This document shows positions 9,158 through 17,854 of a stretch of DNA of 64,000 nucleotides, piece after piece (the stretch's first letter is position 1; the number at the start of each line of letters is the position of its first letter). The stretch spans positions 2,852,001 through 2,916,000 of the forward strand of contig NZ_CP134400.1 of the NCBI RefSeq assembly GCF_002968285.2, in the 5' to 3' direction. Position numbers and translations under genes: made by a program. The notes under the pieces were generated by a model. The model searched no databases. It was not told where the DNA came from and was given only the letters and a program-made list of their open reading frames with translations. The stretch comes from Mycobacterium sp. ITM-2016-00318 (GTDB taxonomy: Bacteria; Actinomycetota; Actinomycetes; Mycobacteriales; Mycobacteriaceae).

Positions 9158-10588
9158 ATGCGCGAATATTTGAAGTTCTACATCGACGGCCAGTGGGTCG
9201 ACCCGACGGAGTCGAAGACCCTCGAGGTCGACAACCCGACGACCGAGCAGGTGTCGGGGAAGATCGCGATCGGCTCGGCGGCCGACGTCGACAAAGCAGT
9301 CAAGGCGGCGCGGAAAGCGTTCGCGACATGGTCGATCAGCACCCGCGAGGAGCGCCTCGACCTTCTCGGGGCGATCGCCGCGGAATACCAGAAGCGCTCC
9401 GAGGACCTGGCCGCCGCGGTGCACGAGGAGATGGGCGCACCGCCGTCGCTGGCGGCGGGACCGCAGGTGATGATGGGGATGGGTCACCTGATGGGCGCCA
9501 TCGACGCCCTGAAGAACTTCAACTTCGAGGAGCAGCGCGGTTCGACGCTGATCCTCAAGGAGCCGATCGGCGTCTGCGGCCTCATCACACCGTGGAACTG
9601 GCCCATCAACCAGATCGCCTGCAAGGTGTTCCCGGCGCTGGCCACCGGCTGCACGATGGTGCTCAAGCCGTCGGAGGTGGCGCCCTACTCGGGCCAGATC
9701 TTCACCGAGGTGATGGACGCGGCGGGCGTGCCCGCCGGTGTCTACAACATGGTGTTCGGTGACGGGCCCGGTGTCGGCGCGGCGATCTCGAGCCATCCCG
9801 ACATCGATCTGGTTTCGTTCACCGGGTCGACGCGCGCTGGTGTCGACGTCGCCAAGAACGCGGCGGCCACCGTCAAACGGGTGACCCAGGAACTCGGCGG
9901 CAAGAGCCCCAACATCGTGATCGACGACGAGAAATTCGCCGAAAGCGTCACCGCGGGCGTGAGCACGATGATGGTGAACTCCGGCCAGAGCTGTAATGCC
10001 CCCTCGCGCATGCTCGTTCCGCGCGAGCGCATCGCCGAGGCCGCCGAGATCGCGCGCGGTGTGGCGGAAGCGGTGTCGGTGGGTGACCCTGAGGACAAGC
10101 GGGCGATCGGTCCCGTGGCGTCCAAGGTCCAGTTCGAGAAGGTGCAGGGCCTGATCAAGAAGGGCATCGAGGAGGGCGCGACTGTGGCAGCTGGCGGACC
10201 GGACCGGCCGGACGGGCTCGACACCGGATATTACGTCAAGCCGACCGTGTTCTCGGATGTCACCAATGACATGACGATCGCGCGCGAGGAGATCTTCGGC
10301 CCTGTGCTGTGCATCCTGCCCTACGACGACCTCGACCAGGCCGTGGACATCGCCAACGACACGGAATACGGTCTGTCGGGCTATGTTTCGGCCGCCGACC
10401 TCGACGCCGCCCGCACGTTGGCGCGCAAGATCCGAGCGGGCCAGGTCGCCATCAACCACGCGTTCGACCTCAACACGCCGTTCGGCGGCTACAAGCGCAG
10501 CGGCAACGGACGTGAGTGGAGCGAGTTCGGCTTCGAGGAGTACCTGGAGATCAAGGGCACGCTGGGCTACGCACCCGAGAGCGCCTGA
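9158..10588 (+). CDS. Aldehyde dehydrogenase (NAD(P)+)
   Basis: 476 aa. ATG 9158 lies 9 nt after GGAGAGG (9142-9148); ATG 9149 directly abuts that site and is less likely. Motifs: ITPWNWPINQ near residue 145, FTGSTRAG, the general-base Glu in ELGGKSPNIV, and the catalytic Cys in NSGQSCNAPSR. It oxidises an aldehyde to the acid or thioester with NAD(P)+. Being last in the operon behind a ThDP lyase, it likely removes the aldehyde that lyase releases. Its stop directly abuts the stop of the convergent 2Fe-2S subunit gene. Confidence 0.92.
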   Translation: MREYLKFYIDGQWVDPTESKTLEVDNPTTEQVSGKIAIGSAADVDKAVKAARKAFATWSISTREERLDLLGAIAAEYQKRSEDLAAAVHEEMGAPPSLAAGPQVMMGMGHLMGAIDALKNFNFEEQRGSTLILKEPIGVCGLITPWNWPINQIACKVFPALATGCTMVLKPSEVAPYSGQIFTEVMDAAGVPAGVYNMVFGDGPGVGAAISSHPDIDLVSFTGSTRAGVDVAKNAAATVKRVTQELGGKSPNIVIDDEKFAESVTAGVSTMMVNSGQSCNAPSRMLVPRERIAEAAEIARGVAEAVSVGDPEDKRAIGPVASKVQFEKVQGLIKKGIEEGATVAAGGPDRPDGLDTGYYVKPTVFSDVTNDMTIAREEIFGPVLCILPYDDLDQAVDIANDTEYGLSGYVSAADLDAARTLARKIRAGQVAINHAFDLNTPFGGYKRSGNGREWSEFGFEEYLEIKGTLGYAPESA

Positions 10589-11059
10589 CTACGAGGTTTC
10601 TGCCGCACGGTGCACCGCGTTGATGATGCCCTGGTAACCGGTGCACCGGCAGAAGTTGCCGGAGAGCCCCTCGCGGATCTCCTCGTCGGTGGGCTGCGGA
10701 TTGTCGCGCAGCAGCGCAGTGATGGACGTGACGAAACCCGGTGTGCAGAAACCGCATTGCAGTCCATGGCAGTCACGCAGTGCGGACTGCACGGGTGACA
10801 GCTCGCCGTCCTCTCCTGCGATGCCTTCGACGGTGGTGACTTCCTGGCCGTCCACCTGCACGGCGAAGATCAAGCAGGCCCGCACGGCCTGACCGTCGAG
10901 CAGCACCGTGCAGGCGCCGCATGCGCCGTGCTCGCAGCCGAGGTGGGTGCCGGTGAGGCCGCACTTCTCGCGCAGGAAATCGGCGAGGGTCAGGCGGGGC
11001 TCGACGGTGTGCCGGTGCGCGCGGCCGTTGACGGTCAACTCGACCGGCAGCTCATGCAT
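10589..11059 (-). CDS. Molybdenum hydroxylase 2Fe-2S subunit (CoxS/XdhC-like small subunit)
   Basis: 156 aa. The plant-type cluster ligands are in GCEHGACGACTVLLDG and the second, helical-domain cluster in GFCTPGF plus CRCTGY. It passes electrons from the Mo site to FAD in a xanthine-oxidase-family complex. It is the last gene of a minus-strand operon and overlaps the FAD subunit gene by 8 nt. The subunit set (large, FAD and iron-sulfur chains) is complete in this locus. Confidence 0.93.
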   Translation of the reverse strand: MHELPVELTVNGRAHRHTVEPRLTLADFLREKCGLTGTHLGCEHGACGACTVLLDGQAVRACLIFAVQVDGQEVTTVEGIAGEDGELSPVQSALRDCHGLQCGFCTPGFVTSITALLRDNPQPTDEEIREGLSGNFCRCTGYQGIINAVHRAAETS

Positions 11060-11948
11060 GGATCGCCTCCGTTTCGGACATCTCTGCTTGCCGGACCGCG
11101 GCGGCCCACGCCCTGGCCACCATCGCGGTCCCGACGCGCGATCGATATTGCGCCGACCCCTGGAGGTCGGCGGGGATCTCAGAGAGGCCCGCGATCGCGA
11201 GCCTTCCGACGTCTTCGGCGGTGACCGCATCGGCCTGCTCACCGACGACGGCGTTCTCCGCAGCCGATCCGCGCAGCGGGGTGGAACCGAGGCCGAGCAG
11301 GCCGATGCCGCAGCGCTCCACTCTGCCGTGGTCGTCGAGCGCAACGGCGACTGTGGCGCCCGCGATCGCGAAATCGCCGTGGCGGCGCGCGAATTCCTCG
11401 ACCGCGAAGCCCGACCGGCCGCCCCACACCGGGAACCGCACGGCGGTCAGGATCTCGTCGGACGCCAGCGACGTCTCCCAGAGGCCGGTGAAGAAATCGG
11501 CGGCCGGGATGTCGCGCCGCCCACGCGATGACGTCGCCTCGATTGTGGCGTCAAGTGCCAGCGCGACCGCGGCGTATTCCGCGGCGGGGTCGGCGTGTGC
11601 GATCGCGCCACCGAGCGTGCCCCGTGTGCGGATCTGGAAATGTCCGATGTAGGGCGTCGAGAGCGTCAGTAGCGGAACCGAATCGGCCACCTCGTCGTCC
11701 ATGCCGACCAGCGAGTGCGGCGTTCCTGCCGCCACCACCAGCTCGTCGCCGCGCACTTCGATGTTCTTCAGTTCATCGACCCTGGAGGTGTCGATCAGGT
11801 TCTCGAAGTACGTCAGCCGCATCGCGAGCATCGGCACCAGGCTCTGCCCGCCTGCGAGGATCTTGGCGTCCTCGCCGAACTCCCCGAGCATCTGCGCCGC
11901 TTCGGCGACCGTGCCGGGGCGGTGGTACGCGAACTTGGCGGCTTTCAT
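11052..11948 (-). CDS. Molybdenum hydroxylase FAD-binding subunit (CoxM-like)
   Basis: 298 aa. Start MKAAKFAYHRPGTVAEA, with the FAD pyrophosphate motif AGGQSLVPMLAMRL near residues 34-47 and the second FAD motif TRGTLGGAIAHADPAAEY. It is the medium subunit of a three-subunit molybdenum hydroxylase and would hand electrons from the iron-sulfur chain to the final acceptor. The start overlaps the CoxG-like gene by 4 nt (ATGA), so the four genes are translated as a unit. Confidence 0.93.
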   Translation of the reverse strand: MKAAKFAYHRPGTVAEAAQMLGEFGEDAKILAGGQSLVPMLAMRLTYFENLIDTSRVDELKNIEVRGDELVVAAGTPHSLVGMDDEVADSVPLLTLSTPYIGHFQIRTRGTLGGAIAHADPAAEYAAVALALDATIEATSSRGRRDIPAADFFTGLWETSLASDEILTAVRFPVWGGRSGFAVEEFARRHGDFAIAGATVAVALDDHGRVERCGIGLLGLGSTPLRGSAAENAVVGEQADAVTAEDVGRLAIAGLSEIPADLQGSAQYRSRVGTAMVARAWAAAVRQAEMSETEAIHA

Positions 11949-12646
11949 GACAGCAGCCGGGCCAGGGCCGCCTGCAGCTCGTCGGCGAGGTCCGCGGCGG
12001 GGTGCCTGCGCCTGCGCCTGCCGAGAAGAAATCCGACCGTCGCGCCTGCGGCGACTGCTGCCAGCGCAGGGGCGTAGCGCTTGGCCATCGGCACCGCAAC
12101 CACCTTCAGGAGATCGACGGAGTCGCCGCCGGCGTCGGCCGCGGCCGCCACCGAGGCTGCGGCGGCCGCCGAGGATGGTGACGCATCGGCCCTCGACGCC
12201 GAACCGCCGAGCAGGTCGGCCTCCAGATTCCGGGCGAACTGACCGATCAGGTTCGTCGACACGTCCGCCAGCACACCGCGGCCGAACTGCGCCGCCTTGC
12301 CCGAGATCGTGAGGTCGGTGGTGATTGAAACGATGGTGGCGTCGCCCTCGTCCTTCAGCACGGCGGTGACCAGAGCCGACGCGTTGCCGCTGCCCCTTGT
12401 CTCCTTGCCGCTGGCCTTGATGACCACCCGTTGTGCGGCCTCGTCCTTCTCCTCGAACGACGCATCGCCCTTGTAGGACACCGTGATCGGCCCGACTTTC
12501 ACCTTCACCGCGCCAGTGAAGTCGTCGCCGTCGACCGAGAGGAGTTGCGCGCCGGGGATACACGGGGCGACGCGCTCGACGTCGGTGAGCACCTGCCACG
12601 TCGTGGCCGCGGGCACCGCGACCCGGAATTCGTTGTTCAGCTCCAC
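11945..12646 (-). CDS. CoxG-like SRPBCC protein with C-terminal membrane anchor
   Basis: 233 aa. Residues 1-145 form a CoxG/SRPBCC domain (MELNNEFRVAVPAATTW, CIPGAQLL). After a low-complexity Ala/Ser-rich linker there is a hydrophobic segment, about YAPALAAVAAGATVGFLLG, followed by five arginines, and then a short cytosolic tail. CoxG of Oligotropha recruits CO dehydrogenase to the membrane, so a membrane-tethering role for this Mo hydroxylase is a fair inference. It lies between the large and FAD subunit genes and overlaps both. Confidence 0.88.
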   Translation of the reverse strand: MELNNEFRVAVPAATTWQVLTDVERVAPCIPGAQLLSVDGDDFTGAVKVKVGPITVSYKGDASFEEKDEAAQRVVIKASGKETRGSGNASALVTAVLKDEGDATIVSITTDLTISGKAAQFGRGVLADVSTNLIGQFARNLEADLLGGSASRADASPSSAAAAASVAAAADAGGDSVDLLKVVAVPMAKRYAPALAAVAAGATVGFLLGRRRRRHPAADLADELQAALARLLS

Positions 12647-15015
12647 GTTGCGCGGTCCTTTCCAGATGCGTCTGCATCAGCTTTGGCCTGTTCGATCAGC
12701 TCGACGATGGTGGCCGGGCTTGCGGGCAGCCGGGTGAGCGTCACACCCAGCGGGGCCAGTGCGTCGTTGATGGCGTTGATGACCGCGGGTGTCGACCCGA
12801 TCGCGCCACCTTCACCGCAGCCCTTGTATCCGCCGACGCCGGGACCGGGGATCTCGACATGGCCGTATTCGATCGCGGGCACCTCGGTGGCCGTCGGCAA
12901 CAGGTAGTCGACGAAGGTCGACGCGAGCGGGTTGCCGTCGTCGTCGTAGACCATGTTCTCCAGCAGGGCGCCGCCGATGCCCTGAACGGTGCCGCCGGCG
13001 ATCTGGCCCTCGACGACGTTCGGGTTGATCATCGGGCCGACGTCTTCGCTGACGATGTAGCGGGTCAGCGTGACATGTCCGGTTTCGACGTCGACCTCAC
13101 AGGTGCATGCGTGGGTTGCGTTCGCCCAGTGGATCATTGTCTGCGAGGTGAACCGCGCGGTGGCCTCGAGCGTGGCCGCCATTCCCGGCGGAAGAGCGGA
13201 CGGCTCGTAGTACGAGCGATAGGCGAGGTCGGCGAAGCTGACGCTTTTCTCGGGGTCATCGCGAACAGTGGCGCGCGAATTGGCCAGCTCGATGGCCGAC
13301 TCCTCGACCTCCAGCCGATGGGCGGCCATCGCGATGATCTGGTTGCGCAGGATCGTGCCGGCCTCGTTGACGGCGCCCGCGGTCATCGGTCCGCTGCGGC
13401 TGCCCTGCGTGCCTGCGCCGTACGGCGTCACAGCGGTGTCGCCCTGAATCGTCGAGACGTCGGAGATGTCGGCGCCGAGCGCATCGGCGGTCAGCTGAAC
13501 CACCGTCGTCTCGATGCTGTTGCCGGTCGATCCGCCGTTGACGTACACGTTGATCTTGCCGGTGGGTTCCATCCGGATCGTCGCGCCCTCGGTGGCGAGA
13601 TGTCCCGTCGCCGCGCCGGTGGGTTCGATGTAGGCCGAGAACCCCAGCCCGATGTAGCGGCCCTCGGCGAGCGCGTCCTTCTGTTCCTTGCGGAAGCCTT
13701 CATGGTCGAGGATCTTCACGGCCTGTTCGAAGGTGTCCGCCGGTGCGACGTGTTCGTACGGCATGCCGTTGGCGTTGAAGTAGGGCATCTCGTCGCCACG
13801 CAGGATGTTGCGGCGGCGCAGCTCAACCGGATCCATCTCCATCTTGCGCGCGGCGATGTCGAGAAGTATTTCGCGAGTGAGGGTTTCGTACTGCCACGGG
13901 CCCCGGTACGCCGCCAGCCCCGCAGTGTTCGAGAACACCGTCTTGTAGTTGAAGCTTGCCTTCGGTACCCGGTACGGGCCGGGGAAGAACATGCCGATCG
14001 CCGCGGTGGTCAGCACCGGATAGGGCGTCGGATACGCGCCGATGTCCTGCACGAAGTCGATGTCGGCGGCCAGAATGTTGCCCTCGCCGTCGAACGCCAT
14101 CCGCACGTCACCGTCGACGTGGCGAGCCTGGCCAGCCGACATCAGGTTCTCGCGACGGTCCTCGATCCACTTCAGCGCGCCCCCCACCTTACGGGCGGCC
14201 AGCATGACGCACATGTCTTCGCGCATCGGGACGACCTTCTGACCGAAGCCACCGCCGGTGTCGCGCATGATGACCCGGACATTCTGCGCGGGGATGCCCA
14301 GCAGCCGCGCGGCGAACGCGCGCAGTTCGTGCGGGGTCTGCGTCGACGCCCACATCGTCAGTTCGCGCGACGATGCCTCCCACTCGGCGACAAGGCCCCG
14401 CGTCTCGATCGGGACGGGCGAGTGGATCTGCTGGTACACGTGCGCCGAAGCGACGTGCGCCGCCGACGAGAAGGTCTCCTCGTCGGGTGGCGCGCCGCCC
14501 ATCCCGCCCGCGACGTTGTCCGGATAAGCCTCGTGCACCACTGGTATTCCGGCGGCCGAGCCGCCGCGGGCCTTGGTGAAGTCCGCGACGGCAGGCAGGG
14601 GGTCGTAGTCGACATCGACCAGTTCTACGGCGTCCTCGGCGACGTACCGCGATCCGGCGATCACAAGCGCGACGGGATCGCCGACGAATTTGGCCTCGCC
14701 TTCGGCCAGCGGCGGGCGCGGGGTGTCGGCGATGTCCTTGCCTGCGACCGCGTGCCAGGCCTCTCGCACCTCAGGGTTGAGGTCGTCGGCAAGAAACACC
14801 GCCTGCACCCCCGGCAACGCCAGCGCCGCGGACGTGTCGATGCGGTTGATCCGAGCTTTGGCAAACGGGCTGCGGACGAAACAGGCATGCAACATGCCCG
14901 GCCGCGAGACATCGTCGACGAATGTCCCATGGCCGGTGAGCAGGCGTAAATCCTCAACTCGGGGAACCCGAGCTCCCGCATACCGTGTTGCGACGGCTTG
15001 ATCTGATGAGGTCAT
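12637..15015 (-). CDS. Molybdenum hydroxylase large (Mo-cofactor) subunit
   Basis: 792 aa aldehyde oxidase/xanthine dehydrogenase family large chain. It shows GGGFGQKV near residue 255, the active-site loop AYRGPWQ near residue 367, and the C-terminal GCGEGGAIG with the catalytic Glu near residue 733. The loop lacks the Cys of form I CO dehydrogenase (AYxCSFR) and is not the form II AYRGAGR, so CO oxidation is unlikely. Hydroxylation of an N-heterocycle, aldehyde or similar is expected. It is the first gene of the operon; the start has a GGAG site, and an operator-like palindrome lies upstream. Confidence 0.9.
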   Translation of the reverse strand: MTSSDQAVATRYAGARVPRVEDLRLLTGHGTFVDDVSRPGMLHACFVRSPFAKARINRIDTSAALALPGVQAVFLADDLNPEVREAWHAVAGKDIADTPRPPLAEGEAKFVGDPVALVIAGSRYVAEDAVELVDVDYDPLPAVADFTKARGGSAAGIPVVHEAYPDNVAGGMGGAPPDEETFSSAAHVASAHVYQQIHSPVPIETRGLVAEWEASSRELTMWASTQTPHELRAFAARLLGIPAQNVRVIMRDTGGGFGQKVVPMREDMCVMLAARKVGGALKWIEDRRENLMSAGQARHVDGDVRMAFDGEGNILAADIDFVQDIGAYPTPYPVLTTAAIGMFFPGPYRVPKASFNYKTVFSNTAGLAAYRGPWQYETLTREILLDIAARKMEMDPVELRRRNILRGDEMPYFNANGMPYEHVAPADTFEQAVKILDHEGFRKEQKDALAEGRYIGLGFSAYIEPTGAATGHLATEGATIRMEPTGKINVYVNGGSTGNSIETTVVQLTADALGADISDVSTIQGDTAVTPYGAGTQGSRSGPMTAGAVNEAGTILRNQIIAMAAHRLEVEESAIELANSRATVRDDPEKSVSFADLAYRSYYEPSALPPGMAATLEATARFTSQTMIHWANATHACTCEVDVETGHVTLTRYIVSEDVGPMINPNVVEGQIAGGTVQGIGGALLENMVYDDDGNPLASTFVDYLLPTATEVPAIEYGHVEIPGPGVGGYKGCGEGGAIGSTPAVINAINDALAPLGVTLTRLPASPATIVELIEQAKADADASGKDRATWS

Positions 15016-15059
15016 GGCAAACGCTCCGATCCGTCGTGGATGGGCCGTGGCGACAGGCC

Positions 15060-15077
15060 GCTAAGCAGTTGCTCAGC
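15060..15077. promoter_or_regulatory. Near-perfect 18-bp palindrome, candidate operator of the Mo-hydroxylase operon
   Basis: GCTAAGCA-GT-TGCTCAGC has 8-bp arms with one mismatch around a 2-nt centre. It lies 45 nt before the large subunit start in the divergent intergenic region. The form suits a dimeric TetR or GntR-type regulator. An 8-bp direct repeat ATTCTCGC occurs further on at 15096 and 15119, spaced 23 nt, about two helical turns. No regulator gene is adjacent. Confidence 0.5.
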
Positions 15078-15138
15078 GAGCCTACCGGATACGGGATTCT
15101 CGCTATTGAGCATATGACATTCTCGCCGCTGGACCGGT

Positions 15139-15144
15139 TAGATT
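15139..15144 (+). promoter_or_regulatory. -10 box for a leaderless SRPBCC gene
   Basis: TAGATT followed by exactly 7 nt and then GTG 15152. This is the geometry of mycobacterial leaderless promoters and supports GTG 15152 over the in-frame TTG 9 nt upstream, which would lie inside the box. Confidence 0.5.
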
Positions 15145-15151
15145 GGGCACG

Positions 15152-15614
15152 GTGAGCCGGTGGATCACGAGGGTCGAGCGGACACTCGCCGAAGACATCC
15201 CCGGCAGGCCGGACGACGTCCGCGCCTTCTACGCCGACCTCGACAACGTCACGCTGGTGCATCCCCTCGTTGTCTCCGTTCGAACCGTCGACCGGAGCGA
15301 AACGGCCGACGGATACGAGCAGACCTACCGAGTCACCGATTGCATTCCGGTGGGGCCGTTGCGTCTGCGCGCCACATACGTAGCCCGTCTGCAGGTTCCG
15401 CGCACCGGCGACATATCGACCGAGGCCAGGCAATTTCCCCGGGTTCGGCTGCGAGGCACCGTGTCCTTCACACCGACCGACTCGGGAACGCGCGTCACCG
15501 AGCGGATCGGGGATCGAAGCGCCGCGGCCACTGATCGCGTTGACCGTCCGCAAGGCCGTCGAGGCGCACACCGAGATGGCCGCAATTCGGCGACGGTTCT
15601 CCGAACCGTCCTAG
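15152..15614 (+). pseudogene. SRPBCC-like protein, disrupted by one frameshift
   Basis: The first about 120 codons read as an SRPBCC-type small-ligand/START-like protein (WITRVERTLAEDIPG, FYADLDNVTLVHPL). At the G run 15509-15512 the frame breaks. Dropping one G gives a continuous tail, IEAPRPLIALTVRKAVEAHT, ending at TAG 15612-15614 for a total of 153 aa. Without correction the frame runs to 15649 as Arg-rich nonsense that invades the convergent gene. A G3/G4 length error or a real +1 mutation are both possible. Confidence 0.7.
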
Positions 15615-15620
15615 CGCGGA

Positions 15621-16049
15621 TTAAGTCGGCCAGAAACCGGTGCCGGTGAAGAAGCCCGGCTGCCAGCCCTGGTCGCCAAGGCAGAGCAGGGGACGGCCGT
15701 CGGGGGCCTGGGCGGCCGCCTGGTCACTCGGGCACGGGCTGCCGATCTCCTGCACACCGAAGATCTCGGGCGAGATCACCCAGAAGCCGGTCGTCACGGG
15801 CGGCCACTGGTTGGGGATCCAGTGGCACTGCAGCGGCTCGCCACCCGGTCCGCGCCCGAAGGTGTTGATCTGGAAGCTGTCGCAGGGGGCAGCCAGCCGC
15901 GCCTCGTAGTTCATGAACGGCACGTCGGAGTCATAGCGGGCGGGCTTGTCGAAATAGAGGTTCTCCTCGTTCGGACCGGCCGCGGCGACCTGTGCACTTC
16001 CGACTGCTGCGCACGCGAGTGCGACACCGATGACTGCTTCGCGAATCAT
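15621..16049 (-). CDS. Small secreted protein, unknown function
   Basis: 142 aa. Start at MIREAVIGVALACAAVGSAQ, a signal peptide with cleavage likely after VAAAG; the longer upstream frame is rejected because it precedes this signal. Upstream on the minus strand there is AGGAAGG and a TAGGCT -10 candidate. The mature part is Trp-, Pro- and Cys-bearing, with CHWIPNQWPP and CLGDQGWQPGFF. It resembles mycobacterial exported proteins without a known role. I do not recognise a domain. Confidence 0.75.
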   Translation of the reverse strand: MIREAVIGVALACAAVGSAQVAAAGPNEENLYFDKPARYDSDVPFMNYEARLAAPCDSFQINTFGRGPGGEPLQCHWIPNQWPPVTTGFWVISPEIFGVQEIGSPCPSDQAAAQAPDGRPLLCLGDQGWQPGFFTGTGFWPT

Positions 16050-16137
16050 TGTCCCCACCTTCCTCGCCGAGAGCCTATCGGTAGTGGCCTGGTCAGGTAA
16101 GCGTTTGGGTCCCTGGAGTGCGGGTAGATACGCATCC

Positions 16138-16314
16138 ATGACGCCAGGCGACGACGAGAAAAGCGAAGAAGACGTCCAGGACGACAACAAGGTCGCCGGC
16201 TCGCGAGCCGGTAAGCACGGCGACGACGGCAGCTACGTCGGCGAATCCTCCAACGACGACTCCATCGATGCGGGGGAGACGGGCGCGGAGGCGCGCAGTC
16301 AGGAAAAGCGCTGA
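16138..16314 (+). CDS. Small acidic hydrophilic protein, unknown
   Basis: 58 aa, extremely rich in Asp, Glu, Ser and Gly, with no hydrophobic segment (MTPGDDEKSEEDVQDDNK). The codon pattern has a GC-rich third position, as in its neighbours. It sits between a divergent secreted-protein gene and the next plus-strand gene. It is likely disordered. No domain recognised; the chance that it is not translated is real. Confidence 0.5.
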   Translation: MTPGDDEKSEEDVQDDNKVAGSRAGKHGDDGSYVGESSNDDSIDAGETGAEARSQEKR

Positions 16315-16357
16315 CCTGCCCTCCGATCGGTCCGCGGTCATGAGACTGTAGAGCCCT

Positions 16358-16921
16358 ATGGATGGCTACGAGTACGTGTCCTACGAGGAATTCGGCCGCC
16401 GGTTCTACGAGATAGCGGTGTCAGAGGAGCGTGTCGGCGACGCGATCAAAGCCATCGCGGGCGACGAATTCGAGATGGGACCAATGGGTCAGGGACCCGG
16501 AAAGATCGCCAAGGTCACCGCCAAGGTGCGGATACAGGAACCTCGGGTCACCCGCAACATCGATGAGCTGATCACCTTCGCGATCCGTATCCCGCTGGAG
16601 ATCGACATGGTGATCGACCTCAAGATCGACAAGCCGAAGTTCATGGTGTTCGGCGAGATCTCGTTGACCGCCGTGGCACGCGCCGCCGAACCACTGCTGC
16701 TCATCCTCGACGTGCAGAAGCCGCGACCGTCCGATATCACCATCCACATCACGTCGAAGTCACTGCGCGGCGAACTGCTGCGCATCGTGGCGGGCGTCGA
16801 CGCCGAGGTACGGCGCTTCATCGCCGCACATGTGGAGGGCGAGATCGACAGCCCGGCGTCGGTCAAGGCCAAGGTCATCGACGTCGCCGAGCGCCTCGAC
16901 GCCGCGTGGGACGGCGTCTAG
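16358..16921 (+). CDS. Conserved hypothetical protein
   Basis: 187 aa, no signal peptide or transmembrane helix (MDGYEYVSYEEFGRRFYEIA). It alternates beta-rich stretches (ITFAIRIPLEIDMVIDL, FMVFGEISLTAVARA) with a helical C-terminus, suggesting a compact lipid- or ligand-binding type fold, but no motif identifies it. It ends 2 nt before the convergent methyltransferase gene. Function unknown. Confidence 0.72.
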   Translation: MDGYEYVSYEEFGRRFYEIAVSEERVGDAIKAIAGDEFEMGPMGQGPGKIAKVTAKVRIQEPRVTRNIDELITFAIRIPLEIDMVIDLKIDKPKFMVFGEISLTAVARAAEPLLLILDVQKPRPSDITIHITSKSLRGELLRIVAGVDAEVRRFIAAHVEGEIDSPASVKAKVIDVAERLDAAWDGV

Positions 16922-16923
16922 CG

Positions 16924-17805
16924 CTACTTCGACAGGGTGAACTGCACGACGTCGGTCTGCCGGTTGCGGAACAGCTTCGCGCACCCGGTCAGGTAACGCA
17001 TGTAGCGCTCGTAAACCTCTTCGGACTGGATCGCGATGGCCTCGTCCTTGTGCGCTTCGAGCGCGGCCGCCCACAGGTCGAGCGTGCGGGCGTAGTGCGG
17101 CCCCAGTCGCTGCTCACGGGTCAGGGTGAAACCGCCCTCAGCAGCGCGCTCCTCGACCATCGGAACCGACGGCAGCCGGCCGCCCGGGAAGATCTCGGTC
17201 ATGACGAACTTGATGAAGCGGGCCAGCTCGAAGGTCAGCGGGATTCCGAGTTCCTTTGCACGCGCGGGATGTTCACCCACGATCGTGTGCAGCAGCATGA
17301 CGCCGTCATCGGGTAGGACTCGGTGGGCCATGTTGAAGAAGGCGGGGTAGCGGTCGTGGCCGAAGTGCTCGAACGCTCCGATGGAGACGATCCGGTCGAC
17401 CTGCTCGTCGAACTGCTCCCAGCCCTGCAGCAGCACCCGCTTCGAGCGCGGGCTGTCCAGCTCGTCGAACGTCTTCTGAACGTGGGCGGCCTGATTCTCC
17501 GACAAGGTCAGCCCGACGACATTCACGTCGTAACGCTCGATGGCCCGCCGCATCGTGGCGCCCCAACCGCAGCCGACGTCGAGCAGTGTCATGCCGGGCT
17601 GCAGTCCGAGCTTGCCGAGGGACAGATCGATCTTGGCGATCTGGGCTTCCTCGAGCGTCATGTCGTCGCGCTCGAAGTAGGCGCAGCTGTAGGTCTGCGT
17701 CGGGTCGAGGAAAAGCCGGAAGAAGTCGTCCGACAGGTCGTAATGGGCCTGGACGTCCTCGAAATGCGGCTTCAGCTCATCGCCGGCTTCACGTGATTTC
17801 GGCAT
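16924..17805 (-). CDS. Cyclopropane mycolic acid synthase-family methyltransferase
   Basis: 293 aa. N-terminal [25 protein letters not shown] and the SAM motif [15 protein letters not shown] are diagnostic of the CmaA/MmaA/PcaA/UmaA family, as is [11 protein letters not shown]. These enzymes transfer a methyl from SAM to a double bond in mycolic or other long acyl chains, giving cyclopropane, methoxy-precursor or methyl branches. Length fits the family. Which of the paralogues it matches cannot be decided by eye. Confidence 0.92.
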   Translation of the reverse strand: MPKSREAGDELKPHFEDVQAHYDLSDDFFRLFLDPTQTYSCAYFERDDMTLEEAQIAKIDLSLGKLGLQPGMTLLDVGCGWGATMRRAIERYDVNVVGLTLSENQAAHVQKTFDELDSPRSKRVLLQGWEQFDEQVDRIVSIGAFEHFGHDRYPAFFNMAHRVLPDDGVMLLHTIVGEHPARAKELGIPLTFELARFIKFVMTEIFPGGRLPSVPMVEERAAEGGFTLTREQRLGPHYARTLDLWAAALEAHKDEAIAIQSEEVYERYMRYLTGCAKLFRNRQTDVVQFTLSK

Positions 17806-17811
17806 CCTGTC

Positions 17812-17817
17812 AGCGTA
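17812..17817 (-). promoter_or_regulatory. -10 box of the methyltransferase gene
   Basis: On the minus strand TACGCT is followed by 6 nt (gacagg) and the ATG of the methyltransferase, consistent with a leaderless or near-leaderless transcript. Confidence 0.4.
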
Positions 17818-17854
17818 GTTGACGTGCCGGTTAGCCCCTAATCGGCCGGTCCTC

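Noticed and set aside
12859..14949. Long plus-strand frame opposite the Mo-hydroxylase large subunit
   Set aside because: Arg/Gly/Val-rich translation without motifs; it mirrors the GC-rich third positions of the real minus-strand gene.
12637..15015. Identification as aerobic carbon monoxide dehydrogenase
   Set aside because: The active-site loop reads AYRGPWQ instead of AYxCSFR; only the gene layout is CODH-like.
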